A stretch of 64,000 bases of DNA from Allobrachymonas chironomi DSM 19884 (GCF_000374625.1 NZ_KB894765.1:372001-436000), one strand, 5' to 3'. Positions 7,891 through 16,336 are shown, counted from the first letter of the stretch. A program made the numbers and translations. The notes: generated by a model not told the origin, from the sequence alone.

Positions 7891-9834
7891 TTGCAAAAAG
7901 ACAAAGCCGTTGCCTCGCTCGGTCAGCAATCGCTGCTGATGCCCGCCTGGATCACTGCCGCACTGGCAGCCAATGACCGGCTCAAACTCTATCTCTCGCT
8001 GTTGCAGGCCGCCTCGCGCCATGCGCTGTCGGCAGACGAGTCCAGCATCAACTGGAGCCAGGAATTGGCGCGTGCCGGCCTCGGCCAGACCGGCTGGACC
8101 CAGGAGCTGGTGCGACACGCCTATATGGACGACCAGCTGCTGGTGCTGCCGCACATGGCACAACTGCTGCAGGCGCTGGACGATGATCTGGAAACCATGG
8201 CCCGTCCGGTCACCGATGGCGGCATCGTGACAGATGCCGAACGCTTCCGCACGCGCCGCGCACACTGGCATGACTGGCTGCAGGCACGCCGTGATGACGA
8301 TGGCCTGAGTGCCCCCAACCTGAACAGCCTGACCCATGGCGATCGCGCCTCGGGCGACAGCTTTCACCTGCTGGTAATGGATCTGCACAAGCAGATCAAC
8401 AGCCTGGCCAGCGCGATTGCCACCGAGAACCTGGATGGCGCCCATGTCTGGCATATCCAGCCGGAAGACCGGCCGCTGGTGCGCGCCTTCATGCGCGGAC
8501 TGAACCGCACGGCACCGCTCAAGTTCGGCCACCCGGGCCTGGACACCGCTGTCACGCGTGACGGCGAACGCCTGCTGATCCAGAACGACATCGGTACCAA
8601 CGATGCCCACGTGCTGGTGATCACGGTCGAGGGCCGCAGCATCCGCCTGACCTATTCCGAGCTGCACGTGATCCGCTTCAAGTTCTTCCAGCGCCTGCTG
8701 GAACAGGCCGGCTTCAGCTGGGAAGTGGCGGAATCGGTCATGACGCCGGGCATGAACGAGAACAAGCCCTATACCGTGGGCCAGGCCACGCTGCACGCCG
8801 AGGACGATGCCACGCTGCAACAGGGTCTGGAAGACGTGGCGGCACGCATCGTGTTCGTGATCGACTGGAACCGCGCGCGCAAGCGCCTGCAGCTGTTCGT
8901 CAACAAGGCCACCGCCGTGGACCTGCTGGAGCGCGCTGCGGCACGCGGCCATGGCCACATGGGCTGGCTGATGTCTGGCGGCGAACAGCTGGTCTACAGC
9001 ACCATGGAAGCAGTCGGCAGCGATGCCTTCCGCTTTGGCGACCGGCTGGACAGCGTACTGGGCGATACCGGTGCGCGCCAGTTCCTGCTGGAGCTGATGC
9101 GCATGTGTACCGCGCTGCTGCTGGAGCAGCAGCCCCAGGCCGTGATCGAGGACAAGGCGCGCCTGCTGATGGGTCGCGCACTGGCGCAGCACCATCTGGA
9201 ATTCGACCTGATGGCGGAACATGCCGCCTACTGCCACGCGCTGGCGCAAACCGTGTGCGACCTGATCGCGCAGGGCGAGGAGGACAGCAGCCAGCTGGTG
9301 GCGCGCATCAAGCGCTGGGAACACCGTGCCGATGGCCTGGTGGTGCAGGCACGCCAGCGCGCCGAACGCCAGCCGCGCTGGAAGCCGGTGGTACAGCTGC
9401 TGCTGCAGGCCGACGACGTGGCCGATGCACTGGAAGAAACCGCTTTCCTCTGGACGCTGGTGCAATTGCAGCCCCAGCCCCTGCCCGCAGCCGTCCTGCA
9501 CACCGTGGGCAAGCTCGCCGACACCACGCTGGCGGCGATCCAGGATCTGGTCAAGGCGATCGAAATCGCGCGCATGCTGGACCCCGAGCTGGACAGCCGC
9601 GACAGCGATGTGTTCCTGGAAACCCTGTGGCGCATGCTGCGCGCCGAGCGCACCTGCGACGAGCTGCTGCGCGAAGCACGCCGCACCATCGTCGTCACGC
9701 TGCATGCCCAGGCTGCCGCCATGCAGCTGGCCACCGAGCTGGCCACCACCCTGGAAAAAGCCTCTGACGCCCTGGTCGCCACCGGCTACGCCCTGCGCCA
9801 GATGGCATTCGAGAAGACCGGAGTCCACGCATGA
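7891..9834 (+). CDS. Long PhoU/DUF47-like protein with uncharacterised N-terminal region
   Basis: Predicted protein of 647 residues from a TTG start with AGGA upstream; an ATG at residue 17 is the alternative. Residues from about 435 to 640 are helical and look like a PhoU/DUF47 unit. They carry four E/D motifs spaced as in that family: WEHRAD (477-481), ADDVADALEE (508-516), ERTCDEL (586-591) and LEKASDAL (621-628), which in PhoU-like proteins bind metal clusters. Residues 1-430 match nothing I recognise; they include a beta-rich central stretch (GERLLIQNDIGTNDAHVLVI, VIDWNRARKRLQLFVNKA). The stop overlaps the start of the dikinase-like gene (ATGA), implying a shared function, perhaps phosphate sensing or phosphotransfer. 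Confidence 0.8.
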   Translation: MQKDKAVASLGQQSLLMPAWITAALAANDRLKLYLSLLQAASRHALSADESSINWSQELARAGLGQTGWTQELVRHAYMDDQLLVLPHMAQLLQALDDDLETMARPVTDGGIVTDAERFRTRRAHWHDWLQARRDDDGLSAPNLNSLTHGDRASGDSFHLLVMDLHKQINSLASAIATENLDGAHVWHIQPEDRPLVRAFMRGLNRTAPLKFGHPGLDTAVTRDGERLLIQNDIGTNDAHVLVITVEGRSIRLTYSELHVIRFKFFQRLLEQAGFSWEVAESVMTPGMNENKPYTVGQATLHAEDDATLQQGLEDVAARIVFVIDWNRARKRLQLFVNKATAVDLLERAAARGHGHMGWLMSGGEQLVYSTMEAVGSDAFRFGDRLDSVLGDTGARQFLLELMRMCTALLLEQQPQAVIEDKARLLMGRALAQHHLEFDLMAEHAAYCHALAQTVCDLIAQGEEDSSQLVARIKRWEHRADGLVVQARQRAERQPRWKPVVQLLLQADDVADALEETAFLWTLVQLQPQPLPAAVLHTVGKLADTTLAAIQDLVKAIEIARMLDPELDSRDSDVFLETLWRMLRAERTCDELLREARRTIVVTLHAQAAAMQLATELATTLEKASDALVATGYALRQMAFEKTGVHA

Positions 9835-11456
9835 ACGCCCCCCTGAACGCCAGTGCCGCACTCTGGCCCGAGCATTTCTACCTGATCGATGCCGCCGGCA
9901 CGCAACAGCACGGCCTGGCCGGCGATGCCAGCCGTGACAGCATGGGCTCCAAGGCCTGGAACCTGCTGCGCATGGCGCAAGCCGGCCTGCCGGTACCGGC
10001 AGCGCTGGTCGTAGGCACCCACTTTGCCCACCACCGCAAGCAGTACCAGACAGCGCTGCGCGAGACCGGCCTGCCGGCGCTGGAACAGGCCACCGGGCAG
10101 AAGCTGGGCGATCCGCGCAAGCCGCTGATCGTGTCGGTCCGCTCCGGCGCACCGATTTCCATGCCGGGCATGATGGAAACCCTGCTGAACATCGGCCTGT
10201 GCGATGCCACCCTGCCCGGCCTGCTGCGCCAGACCGGCAATCCGCGCCTGGTCTGGGACGCCTACCGCCGCCTGGTCGCCAGCTATGGCGAAGTGGTGGC
10301 GGGCCTGCCGGCATCGCTGTTCGAAAACGAGCTGCAACGCATCACCCAGGGCCGTGACGAGCGCCAGCTGGACTTCAGCGAGCTGCGCGAACTGACGCAA
10401 AGCTTTCTGCTGCTCTACCAGCAGCATGCCGGTCACCCCTTCCCGCAGGACGTGCACACCCAGCTGCTGCAGGCAGTGCAGGCCGTGTTTGCCTCCTGGG
10501 AGGCCGACAAGGCATGCGAATACCGTCGCCTCAACGGCATTGACGAGGCCATGGGCACTGCCGTCACCATCCAGCGCATGGTGTTCGGCAACGCCGGCGG
10601 CCGCTCCGGTGCCGGTGTCGGCTTCACGCGCAACCCGAGTACCGGCGAGCCGGTGCTGTGGATCGATTTTCTGGCCAACGCCCAGGGCGAGGACGTGGTG
10701 TCCGGCCGCCGCAACGCCCATGGCCACGAGGTCATGGCCGACCTGCTGCCCGAGGCCTGGCAGGCCCTGGAACAGGCCACTGTCCGGCTGGAGCAGATTT
10801 TTGCCGACATGCAGGACTTCGAGTTCACCGTGGAAGAAGGCCAGCTGCACATGCTGCAGGCCCGTTCCGGCAAGCGCACGCCGCTGGCCGCCGCGCGCAT
10901 CGCGCTGGACCTGCACGCCGAAGGCCTGATCGATACCGACACCGCGCTGGAGCGCACTGCCGGCCTGCAGCCCGATGACCTGGCCACCAGCCACCTGGCC
11001 GATGACAGCGGCACGCCGGCCCGCCCTGCCGCCGAAGCTGCCAGCGCCTGCTCCGGTGTCTGTAGCGGCGAGATCGCACTCGATACCGCACGCGCCCGGC
11101 AACGCGCCGCCGAAGGCCGCAGCGTGCTCCTGGTACGCCCCGATGCAGAGACGCACGATATCGCCGCACTGGAGCTGTCGGTCGGCCTGCTCACGCGCCA
11201 TGGTGCCCGCACCTCGCACGCCGCCGTGGTGGCACGCCAGCTGGGCAAGGTCTGCCTGGTCGGCTGCGACACCCTTGGCATCGACATGGCTGCCCGCAGC
11301 CTGCAGCTCGGCGACCTGCAGCTGCGCGAAGGCGATACGCTGACGCTCGACGGCAACCAGGGCCTGATCTACCTGGGCACGATTGCCACCGTCAAACAGC
11401 CGGATCCGGAGGTGATCGCGCGCCTGCAGGCACTGCGCGAACAGCAGCCGGCCTGA
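9831..11456 (+). CDS. Truncated pyruvate,phosphate dikinase-like protein (ATP-grasp + phosphohistidine domain)
   Basis: Protein of 541 residues that matches the first 60 percent of PPDK. The ATP-grasp part has GSKAWNLLRMAQAGLPVP, SVRSGAPISMPGMMETLLN (103-121), MVFGNAGGRSGAGVGFTRNP (250-269) and NAQGEDVVSGRRN. Then comes the swivelling domain with the phosphorylatable His463 in LTRHGARTSHAAVVAR. It ends shortly after, so the roughly 350-residue PEP/pyruvate TIM barrel of PPDK (about 880 residues) is absent. It could therefore take phosphate from ATP onto His463 but must pass it to another acceptor. A terminator directly after the stop shows that the end is real. It is coupled to the PhoU-like gene upstream. 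Confidence 0.85.
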   Translation: MNAPLNASAALWPEHFYLIDAAGTQQHGLAGDASRDSMGSKAWNLLRMAQAGLPVPAALVVGTHFAHHRKQYQTALRETGLPALEQATGQKLGDPRKPLIVSVRSGAPISMPGMMETLLNIGLCDATLPGLLRQTGNPRLVWDAYRRLVASYGEVVAGLPASLFENELQRITQGRDERQLDFSELRELTQSFLLLYQQHAGHPFPQDVHTQLLQAVQAVFASWEADKACEYRRLNGIDEAMGTAVTIQRMVFGNAGGRSGAGVGFTRNPSTGEPVLWIDFLANAQGEDVVSGRRNAHGHEVMADLLPEAWQALEQATVRLEQIFADMQDFEFTVEEGQLHMLQARSGKRTPLAAARIALDLHAEGLIDTDTALERTAGLQPDDLATSHLADDSGTPARPAAEAASACSGVCSGEIALDTARARQRAAEGRSVLLVRPDAETHDIAALELSVGLLTRHGARTSHAAVVARQLGKVCLVGCDTLGIDMAARSLQLGDLQLREGDTLTLDGNQGLIYLGTIATVKQPDPEVIARLQALREQQPA

Positions 11457-11476
11457 TCGCAGGGCACGACCGCCGC

Positions 11477-11512
11477 CACGAGGACCGGGCCAGCCCCGGC
11501 CTTCGTGTTTTT
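11477..11512 (+). terminator. Rho-independent terminator after the dikinase-like gene
   Basis: Long stem with outer arms CACGA and TCGTG and an inner GG-CCGG core, followed by five T. It begins 20 bases after the stop. The T-run overlaps the stop codon of the converging FAD-dehydrogenase gene. Confidence 0.85.
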
Positions 11513-12917
11513 ACAGCGTGAAAATCTTGCCCGGGTTCAGGATGTTGCGCGGGTCCAGCGCCTGCTTCAGCGTGCGCATCAGGTCGATCGCTTCCTCGCC
11601 CGCCTCTTCCTGTAGCAAATCCATCTTGTGCAGGCCGATGCCGTGCTCGCCGGTGCAGGTGCCGCCGGCGCGGATGGCGCGCTGCGCCTGGCGGTGGTTG
11701 AGCGATTCGGCCAGCGCGCGCTCGGCCGGGATGGCGGGATCGACCAGGTACAGCATGTGGAAGTTGCCGTCCCCCACGTGGCCCACCATCATGTAGGGCA
11801 GACCCGAAGCATCGGCCTCCTGCGCCGTCTCGACCACGCACTCGGCGAGGCGCGAAATCGGCACGCAGGTATCGGTGGTGACGGAACGGCTGCCGGGTTT
11901 GAGCTGCAGCCCGGCAAACAGCGCATTGTGGCGCGCCTTCCACAAGCGGTTGCGGTCTTCCGGCAGGTGCGCCCACTCGAACGCACTGCCACCCTGACCG
12001 GCGGCTATTTCCTGTACCAGTTCGGCCTGTTCCTGCACGCCTGCCGCGCTGCCGTGGAATTCCATCAGCAGCATGGGCGATTCGGCCAGCTCCAGCTTGT
12101 CGTAGCGGTTGACGGCACGCACCGCATGGGCGTCCAGCAGCTCGCAGCGCGCAATCGGCACGCCCAGCTGGATGATCTGGATGGTGGTGTTGACGGCATC
12201 GCCAATGGTCGGGAACTGCACCACGGCGGCCGCCACGTGTTCCGGCTGCGGGTAGATGCGCACCGTGATTTCGGTGATCACGCCCAGCGTGCCTTCACTG
12301 CCCACGAACAGGCGCGTCAGATCGTAGCCGGCGCTGGACTTGCGCGCATGCGTGCCGGTGCGCACGATGCGGCCGTCGGCGGTGACCACCGTCAGTGCCA
12401 GCACGTTCTCGCGCATGGTGCCGTAGCGCACCGCATTGGTGCCGCTGGCGCGGGTGGCCGTCATGCCGCCAATACTGGCATTGGCCCCCGGATCCAGCGG
12501 AAAGAACAAGCCGGTATGGCGGATCTCGCTGTTGAGCTGCTCGCGCGTCACGCCGGCCTGCACTGTCACGCTCAGATCGTTCTCGCGCACCTGCAGCACA
12601 CGGCTCATGCGCGACACATCCAGGCTGATGCCGCCCTGCACGGCCAACAGATGCCCTTCGAGCGAGGAGCCGGCACCGTAGGGAATCACCGGCACCGCAT
12701 GGGCATGCGCCTGCTGCAGCACAAAGGCTACTTCTTCGGTCGACTCGCAGAACACCACCAGCTCGGGCGGGTCCACATCAAACGGCGACTCGTCACGGCC
12801 ATGCTGCTGACGCACCGCCAGGGCCGCCGAACAACGCTCGCCAAAACGCTGCTGCAGCGCATCGTGCAGCGCCTGCGGGACCGGACGCGGGGAAACGGAA
12901 GGGGGAACATGGGACAC
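11511..12917 (-). CDS. FAD-binding 2-hydroxyacid (D-lactate/glycolate) dehydrogenase
   Basis: Protein of 468 residues in the GlcD/DLD family, which oxidises D-2-hydroxyacids such as D-lactate with FAD. The PCMH FAD-binding domain shows VIPYGAGSSLEGH, DPGANASIGGMTATRASGTN and VGSEGTLGVITEITVR. The C-terminal cap has MVGHVGDGNFHMLYLVD and the closing motif CTGEHGIGLHKMDLL. I chose the GTG at 12917, which has an AGGAG site 7 bases upstream; the frame is open further back to 13010 without a good site. No glcE/glcF partners are adjacent, which favours the single-subunit D-lactate dehydrogenase type. The exact substrate is not shown. Confidence 0.88.
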   Translation of the reverse strand: MSHVPPSVSPRPVPQALHDALQQRFGERCSAALAVRQQHGRDESPFDVDPPELVVFCESTEEVAFVLQQAHAHAVPVIPYGAGSSLEGHLLAVQGGISLDVSRMSRVLQVRENDLSVTVQAGVTREQLNSEIRHTGLFFPLDPGANASIGGMTATRASGTNAVRYGTMRENVLALTVVTADGRIVRTGTHARKSSAGYDLTRLFVGSEGTLGVITEITVRIYPQPEHVAAAVVQFPTIGDAVNTTIQIIQLGVPIARCELLDAHAVRAVNRYDKLELAESPMLLMEFHGSAAGVQEQAELVQEIAAGQGGSAFEWAHLPEDRNRLWKARHNALFAGLQLKPGSRSVTTDTCVPISRLAECVVETAQEADASGLPYMMVGHVGDGNFHMLYLVDPAIPAERALAESLNHRQAQRAIRAGGTCTGEHGIGLHKMDLLQEEAGEEAIDLMRTLKQALDPRNILNPGKIFTL

Positions 12918-13387
12918 GGTATTCTCCTGAAGCAACAGACAATTAGCGTAGCACGATGCGGCGCCCGGGCCAGCGGCCAGGCCGGCGGACAGGCAGTTTA
13001 CCGGGAGCACTGGCCAACCTCCGGGCTGTACCCGGCATCCCCTTCAGGCTGTGCGCGTACCCCCTGGCGGCCCAGGACACGGACTGGCAAACCCGCCGCT
13101 GGCTGGACCGCCAGCACCTATACCATATTGGCCGATCAGACCCCGACCCACCTGATCTCTCGCCATGTTACAAGGGGCATTCACCTGCTTACGGCCAGGC
13201 GCGCTGTCCGGGTGATACCCTTCGTCGACTTGCGCTGTCGATGCGCCGGCCTGCACCCTCCCTCCCATCCTCCTGCCACGCACAAGCGGCGCTTGCAGGC
13301 CCTGTCTTGCGGGTGCGCCAGTCCCAAGCCGGCAACGCCAGCCCCCCATTCCAAGAACAAGACCCACCATCTGCGAGAGGACAACCC
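12918..13387. other. 470-base divergent intergenic region
   Basis: No open frame here looks like a gene. The region separates the minus-strand FAD dehydrogenase from the plus-strand BKACE gene and should hold both promoters. The only structure seen is a 6-bp inverted repeat (GATCAG ... CTGATC, around 13134-13157). The stretch before 13387 is C-rich and carries the BKACE ribosome-binding site GAGAGGA. Confidence 0.5.
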
Positions 13388-14224
13388 ATGAACACCACCC
13401 CCTGCATCATCACCTGTGCCATCACCGGCTCCCTGCCGCAAAAGGCCGATAACCCGGCCGTGCCGGTCACCCCGGCCGAACAGATCGAGAGCATCCACGC
13501 CGCCTTCGAGGCCGGTGCCACGCTGGTCCACCTGCACGTGCGCCAGGACGACGGCCGCCCCAGCTCCGATCCCGAGCGCTTTGCCGAAGTCCAGGACGGC
13601 ATCCGCAAGCACTGCCCCGGCATCATCATCCAGTTCTCCACCGGTGGCCGCTCCGGCGCCGGCCGCGAGCGCGGCGCCCACCTGGCCCTGAATCCCGACA
13701 TGGGCTCATTGGCCACCGGCTCGGTCAACTTCCCCACCCGCGTCTACGACAATGCCCCCGATCTGGTGGACTGGCTGGCCGCCGAAATGCGCGAGCGCCG
13801 CATCAAGCTCGAGATCGAGGCCTTTGACCTGTCCATGATCTTCCAGGCCGCCAAAATGGAGGCCGATGGCCGCATCCAGGGCCCGCTGCACGTGCAGTTC
13901 GTGATGGGCATCCGGAACGCCATGCCGGTGGACCGCCGCGTGTTCGAGTTCTATATCGAAACCCTCAAGCGCCTGAGCCCGCAGGCCACCTTTACCGGTG
14001 CCGGTATTGGCCGCGATGCCCTGACGCTGGCGCGCTGGAGCATGGAGCTGGGCGGCCATGTGCGCACCGGCATGGAAGACAACGTACGTCTGGACAAGAC
14101 CACGCTGGCTCCGTCCAACGCGGCGCTGGTGCAGCAGGTCGTGGGCGAGATGGCCGCCTTCAAGCGCCACCCGGCCAGCGTGACCGAAGCGCGTGCGCTG
14201 CTGGGGCTGCCGGCGGCGGCCTGA
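13388..14224 (+). CDS. BKACE family (3-keto-5-aminohexanoate cleavage-type) enzyme
   Basis: Protein of 278 residues of the DUF849/BKACE family, zinc-dependent enzymes that cleave beta-keto acids using acetyl-CoA. It starts CIITCAITGS, and the first zinc motif VHLHVR gives His48 and His50. It continues with GIIIQFSTGGRSG, EIEAFD and the C-terminal GGHVRTGMEDN, where family members bind zinc and substrate. Length matches the family. Substrates vary widely among BKACE enzymes (3-keto-5-aminohexanoate in lysine fermentation, dehydrocarnitine, others), and nothing nearby decides it. The start has a GAGAGGA site; longer frames upstream lack one. Confidence 0.9.
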   Translation: MNTTPCIITCAITGSLPQKADNPAVPVTPAEQIESIHAAFEAGATLVHLHVRQDDGRPSSDPERFAEVQDGIRKHCPGIIIQFSTGGRSGAGRERGAHLALNPDMGSLATGSVNFPTRVYDNAPDLVDWLAAEMRERRIKLEIEAFDLSMIFQAAKMEADGRIQGPLHVQFVMGIRNAMPVDRRVFEFYIETLKRLSPQATFTGAGIGRDALTLARWSMELGGHVRTGMEDNVRLDKTTLAPSNAALVQQVVGEMAAFKRHPASVTEARALLGLPAAA

Positions 14225-14258
14225 TCAGCGCAGCCACGGGCTGCGCACCCTACTCCTG

Positions 14259-14278
14259 CAGGGCGCTTCGGCGCCCTG
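14259..14278. terminator. Hairpin between converging BKACE and trxC genes
   Basis: Perfect 8-bp stem CAGGGCGC / GCGCCCTG closed by a TTCG tetraloop lies 34 bases after the BKACE stop and 7 bases beyond the trxC stop on the other strand. The T-runs are weak, but the position suits both genes. Confidence 0.65.
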
Positions 14279-14285
14279 TTGCATT

Positions 14286-14723
14286 TCAGCCTGGCTGGCC
14301 GGCCAGCACCGAGGCCACCCAGCGCTGCAAATCGGCTGCCGGCATGGCACCGGACTGGCGCGCCACTTCGCGCCCACCCACAAACACCGCCAGCGTGGGA
14401 ATGCTGCGAATGCCCTGCGCGGCCCCGGTCTGCGGATTCGCTTCGGTATCCAGCTTGGCAAACACCGCCCGGCCCTGCATCGCCTGCGCGGCCTGCTCGA
14501 ACTGCGGTGCCATCATGCGGCAGGGGCCGCACCAGGGAGCCCAGTAATCCACCACCACCGGCAATTCGGTACCAGCCACGTAGCGCTGGAAACTGGCATC
14601 GGTCAGCACCACCGGCTGTTGTGGCAACAGCCCGGCCTTGCAGCGGCCGCAGTTCACTTCCTTGGCCAGATCGGATTCGGCCACGCGGTTCCTGGCCTGG
14701 CATTGGGGGCAGATGAGGTGCAT
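14286..14723 (-). CDS. trxC: Thioredoxin 2 (zinc-ribbon thioredoxin)
   Basis: Protein of 145 residues. The N-terminal 35 residues form a zinc ribbon with two CxxC pairs (CPQC and CGRC), the feature that separates TrxC from TrxA. The thioredoxin fold follows with the redox centre APWCGPCRMMAP, and IPTLAVF supplies the cis-proline. It reduces protein disulfides in the cytoplasm and in relatives is linked to oxidative stress. The ATG at 14723 has an AGGAG site; the frame remains open 12 codons further back without one. Confidence 0.93.
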   Translation of the reverse strand: MHLICPQCQARNRVAESDLAKEVNCGRCKAGLLPQQPVVLTDASFQRYVAGTELPVVVDYWAPWCGPCRMMAPQFEQAAQAMQGRAVFAKLDTEANPQTGAAQGIRSIPTLAVFVGGREVARQSGAMPAADLQRWVASVLAGQPG

Positions 14724-14867
14724 GAGGGCTCCTGTAGTGAGTGGGATCCAATCGTCCACATATGGTGGAACAGTTGCCCGGTTTCAAGCACTGGTCTTGT
14801 ACACGATTCCGCGGCCCGATACCTGCCGGCAGGCTAGCTAGCGCGCCGGCTCGACGTCCGGAACCTC

Positions 14868-14887
14868 ATGTAGTAACATCACTACAT
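14868..14887. promoter_or_regulatory. Palindrome upstream of phd-vapC, likely autoregulatory operator
   Basis: Perfect inverted repeat with 7-base arms ATGTAGT and ACTACAT separated by six bases. It lies 23 bases before the antitoxin ATG. Phd/VapC pairs normally repress their own promoter by binding such palindromes. Confidence 0.6.
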
Positions 14888-14910
14888 CATCCCCAGCAAA
14901 GGAGGCTGCC

Positions 14911-15174
14911 ATGACCGTGACCACCCTCACCAGCCGCGAACTCAACCAGGACATCGGCCGCGCCAAGCGTGCCGCACAGCATGGCCCGGTCTTCATTACG
15001 GACCGCGGCAAGCCGGCCCATGTGCTGCTCAGCATCGAGGAATACCGTCGCCTGACCGGAGAGCCACGCACACTGGGCGAAGCACTGGCCATGCCGGGGG
15101 CTGCCGATATCGATCTTGATCTGCCCAAGTTGCAGTTCCAGTGGCGCATTCCGGACTTCGGCCAGAAGGATTGA
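14911..15174 (+). CDS. Phd/YefM-type antitoxin
   Basis: Protein of 87 residues. The N-terminal half is a Phd/YefM DNA-binding fold (LTSRELNQDIGRAKRAAQHG, then VFITDRGKPAHVLLSIEEYRRL). The C-terminal tail (about 60-87), with LPKLQFQWRIPDF, would fold onto the toxin and block it. An AGGAGG site precedes the ATG, and a perfect palindrome lies just upstream. The VapC toxin gene begins three bases after the stop, the usual antitoxin-first order. Confidence 0.92.
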   Translation: MTVTTLTSRELNQDIGRAKRAAQHGPVFITDRGKPAHVLLSIEEYRRLTGEPRTLGEALAMPGAADIDLDLPKLQFQWRIPDFGQKD

Positions 15175-15177
15175 GCC

Positions 15178-15648
15178 GTGTACCTGCTGGACACCAACGT
15201 GGTTTCCGAAATGCGCAAGATTGCCGATGGCAAGGCCGATCCCCGGGTCACAGCCTGGCAGGCGCATGTCGACCTGACCCATTGCCATCTCTCGGCCATC
15301 ACGCTGATGGAGCTGGATATCGGTATCCTGCGCCTGGAGCGGCGCGACATCCGGCAAGGCACCATGCTGCGACACTGGCTGGACCAGCAGGTGCTGCGCT
15401 GGTTCCACAGCCGCATCTTGCCTGTAGACACTGCCGTGGCACACCACTGCGCCCGCCTGCACATACCAGACCCGCGCCCCGAACGTGATGCCCTGATTGC
15501 CGCCACAGCGCTGGCGCATGGCATGACCGTGGTCACGCGCAACACGGTGGATTTTGCCGGCATGGGCGTGCCCCTGATCAATCCGTGGGACACCTGGACC
15601 TTGCAGGAAGCGCGGCAGGGGTATGCAGCTACCCAACCCTCCCAATAA
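15178..15648 (+). CDS. vapC: VapC-type PIN-domain toxin ribonuclease
   Basis: Protein of 156 residues starting at a GTG, with AAGGA inside the antitoxin's last codons. PIN-domain acidic residues are all present: Asp5 (YLLDTN), Glu45 (LMELDIG), Asp104 (RDALIAATA) and Asp125 (NTVDF). This metal-dependent RNase is expected to cut tRNA or rRNA when the antitoxin is lost. All catalytic residues are intact, so the system is probably functional. A short C-terminal tail after residue 140 is longer than in minimal VapC proteins. Confidence 0.92.
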   Translation: MYLLDTNVVSEMRKIADGKADPRVTAWQAHVDLTHCHLSAITLMELDIGILRLERRDIRQGTMLRHWLDQQVLRWFHSRILPVDTAVAHHCARLHIPDPRPERDALIAATALAHGMTVVTRNTVDFAGMGVPLINPWDTWTLQEARQGYAATQPSQ

Positions 15649-15687
15649 AAAGAAAAAGGCACCTGGCGCATCTCCGCCCCAGGTGCC
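15646..15687 (-). terminator. Rho-independent terminator after the YbjN-domain gene
   Basis: On the minus strand a 9-bp stem (GGCACCTGG / CCAGGTGCC) is followed by two T-runs (TTTTTCTTTTT). It lies 26 bases after the ybjN-like stop and overlaps the end of vapC on the other strand. Confidence 0.88.
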
Positions 15688-15713
15688 CGGGTAGTCAGTG
15701 CCGCAGCAAGCGC

Positions 15714-16166
15714 TTAGTCCTTATCCACCAGCACCTCATTGCGCCAGGCGCTGAACGAAATACTGCTGGTTTGCAGAAAGTTGGCAATACGCGCCTGCGT
15801 CACGCCGCCTTCCAGGTCCAGATCCAGCTCCAGTACCGGATCCTTCTCGTGATCCAGGTAGGAGCGGGAATACTTCTTGGTGCGGTTCCAGTCGTTGATG
15901 CGGCTCAGCGGCACATTCTGGTCAAAGGCGGCGCGGAACAGGATGGATTGCTTGTCCTTGTCTATCAGCAGCAGCGCCGTGTAGCCATCCAGCTTCAGGA
16001 CCAGGTCACCATCCTTGTCCACGGTGTAGCTATAGCCTTCCTGCTTCAGGATGGATTCGAGCTGCGCAGTCGAGGTCTTGGTGACCACGGCCTGCGCCTG
16101 GGCCGTGCCTGCCACGCCCAGCATCAGGACCAGTGCGGCCAGCATGGTAAAGAAACGGTTTTTCAT
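15714..16166 (-). CDS. Exported YbjN-domain protein
   Basis: Protein of 150 residues. Residues 1-25 form a Sec signal peptide ending TAQAQA. The rest matches the YbjN/type III secretion chaperone-like fold: TSTAQLESILKQEGYSYTVD, DGDLVLKLDGYTALLLIDKD, FRAAFDQNVPLSRINDWNRTKKYSRSYLD and LDLDLEGGVTQARIANFL. YbjN of E. coli is a cytoplasmic protein affecting motility and stress, so a secreted version differs. The function of the exported type is not known to me. The start at 16166 is chosen because it opens the signal peptide. Confidence 0.82.
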   Translation of the reverse strand: MKNRFFTMLAALVLMLGVAGTAQAQAVVTKTSTAQLESILKQEGYSYTVDKDGDLVLKLDGYTALLLIDKDKQSILFRAAFDQNVPLSRINDWNRTKKYSRSYLDHEKDPVLELDLDLEGGVTQARIANFLQTSSISFSAWRNEVLVDKD

Positions 16167-16301
16167 GTTGTCTACTCCCTGAAAACGATGTGGATCGCCC
16201 GGCGGGTGGTTCATGCCGGAATACAAGTGTTCAAGTATAGGGAGGAAACCGCACAACCAGCCGTGTCAACGCCAAGAATAGACAAAAAAGTAGCCACTGA
16301 C

Positions 16302-16336
16302 AAAGAAAAAGCACCTAGACTTTCGTCTAAGTGCTT
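16302..16336 (-). terminator. Rho-independent terminator after tRNA-Val
   Basis: On the minus strand, arms AAGCACTTAGAC and GTCTAGGTGCTT (one mismatch) close a GAAA tetraloop and run into a T-rich tail. It begins 9 bases after the CCA end of the tRNA. Confidence 0.9.

Noticed and set aside
7825..10314. Long open frame on the minus strand opposite the PhoU-like gene (829 codons)
   Set aside because: It runs against a well-supported gene, has Gln/His/Gly-rich antisense composition, and no ribosome-binding site or family motif. Such shadows are common in GC-rich DNA.
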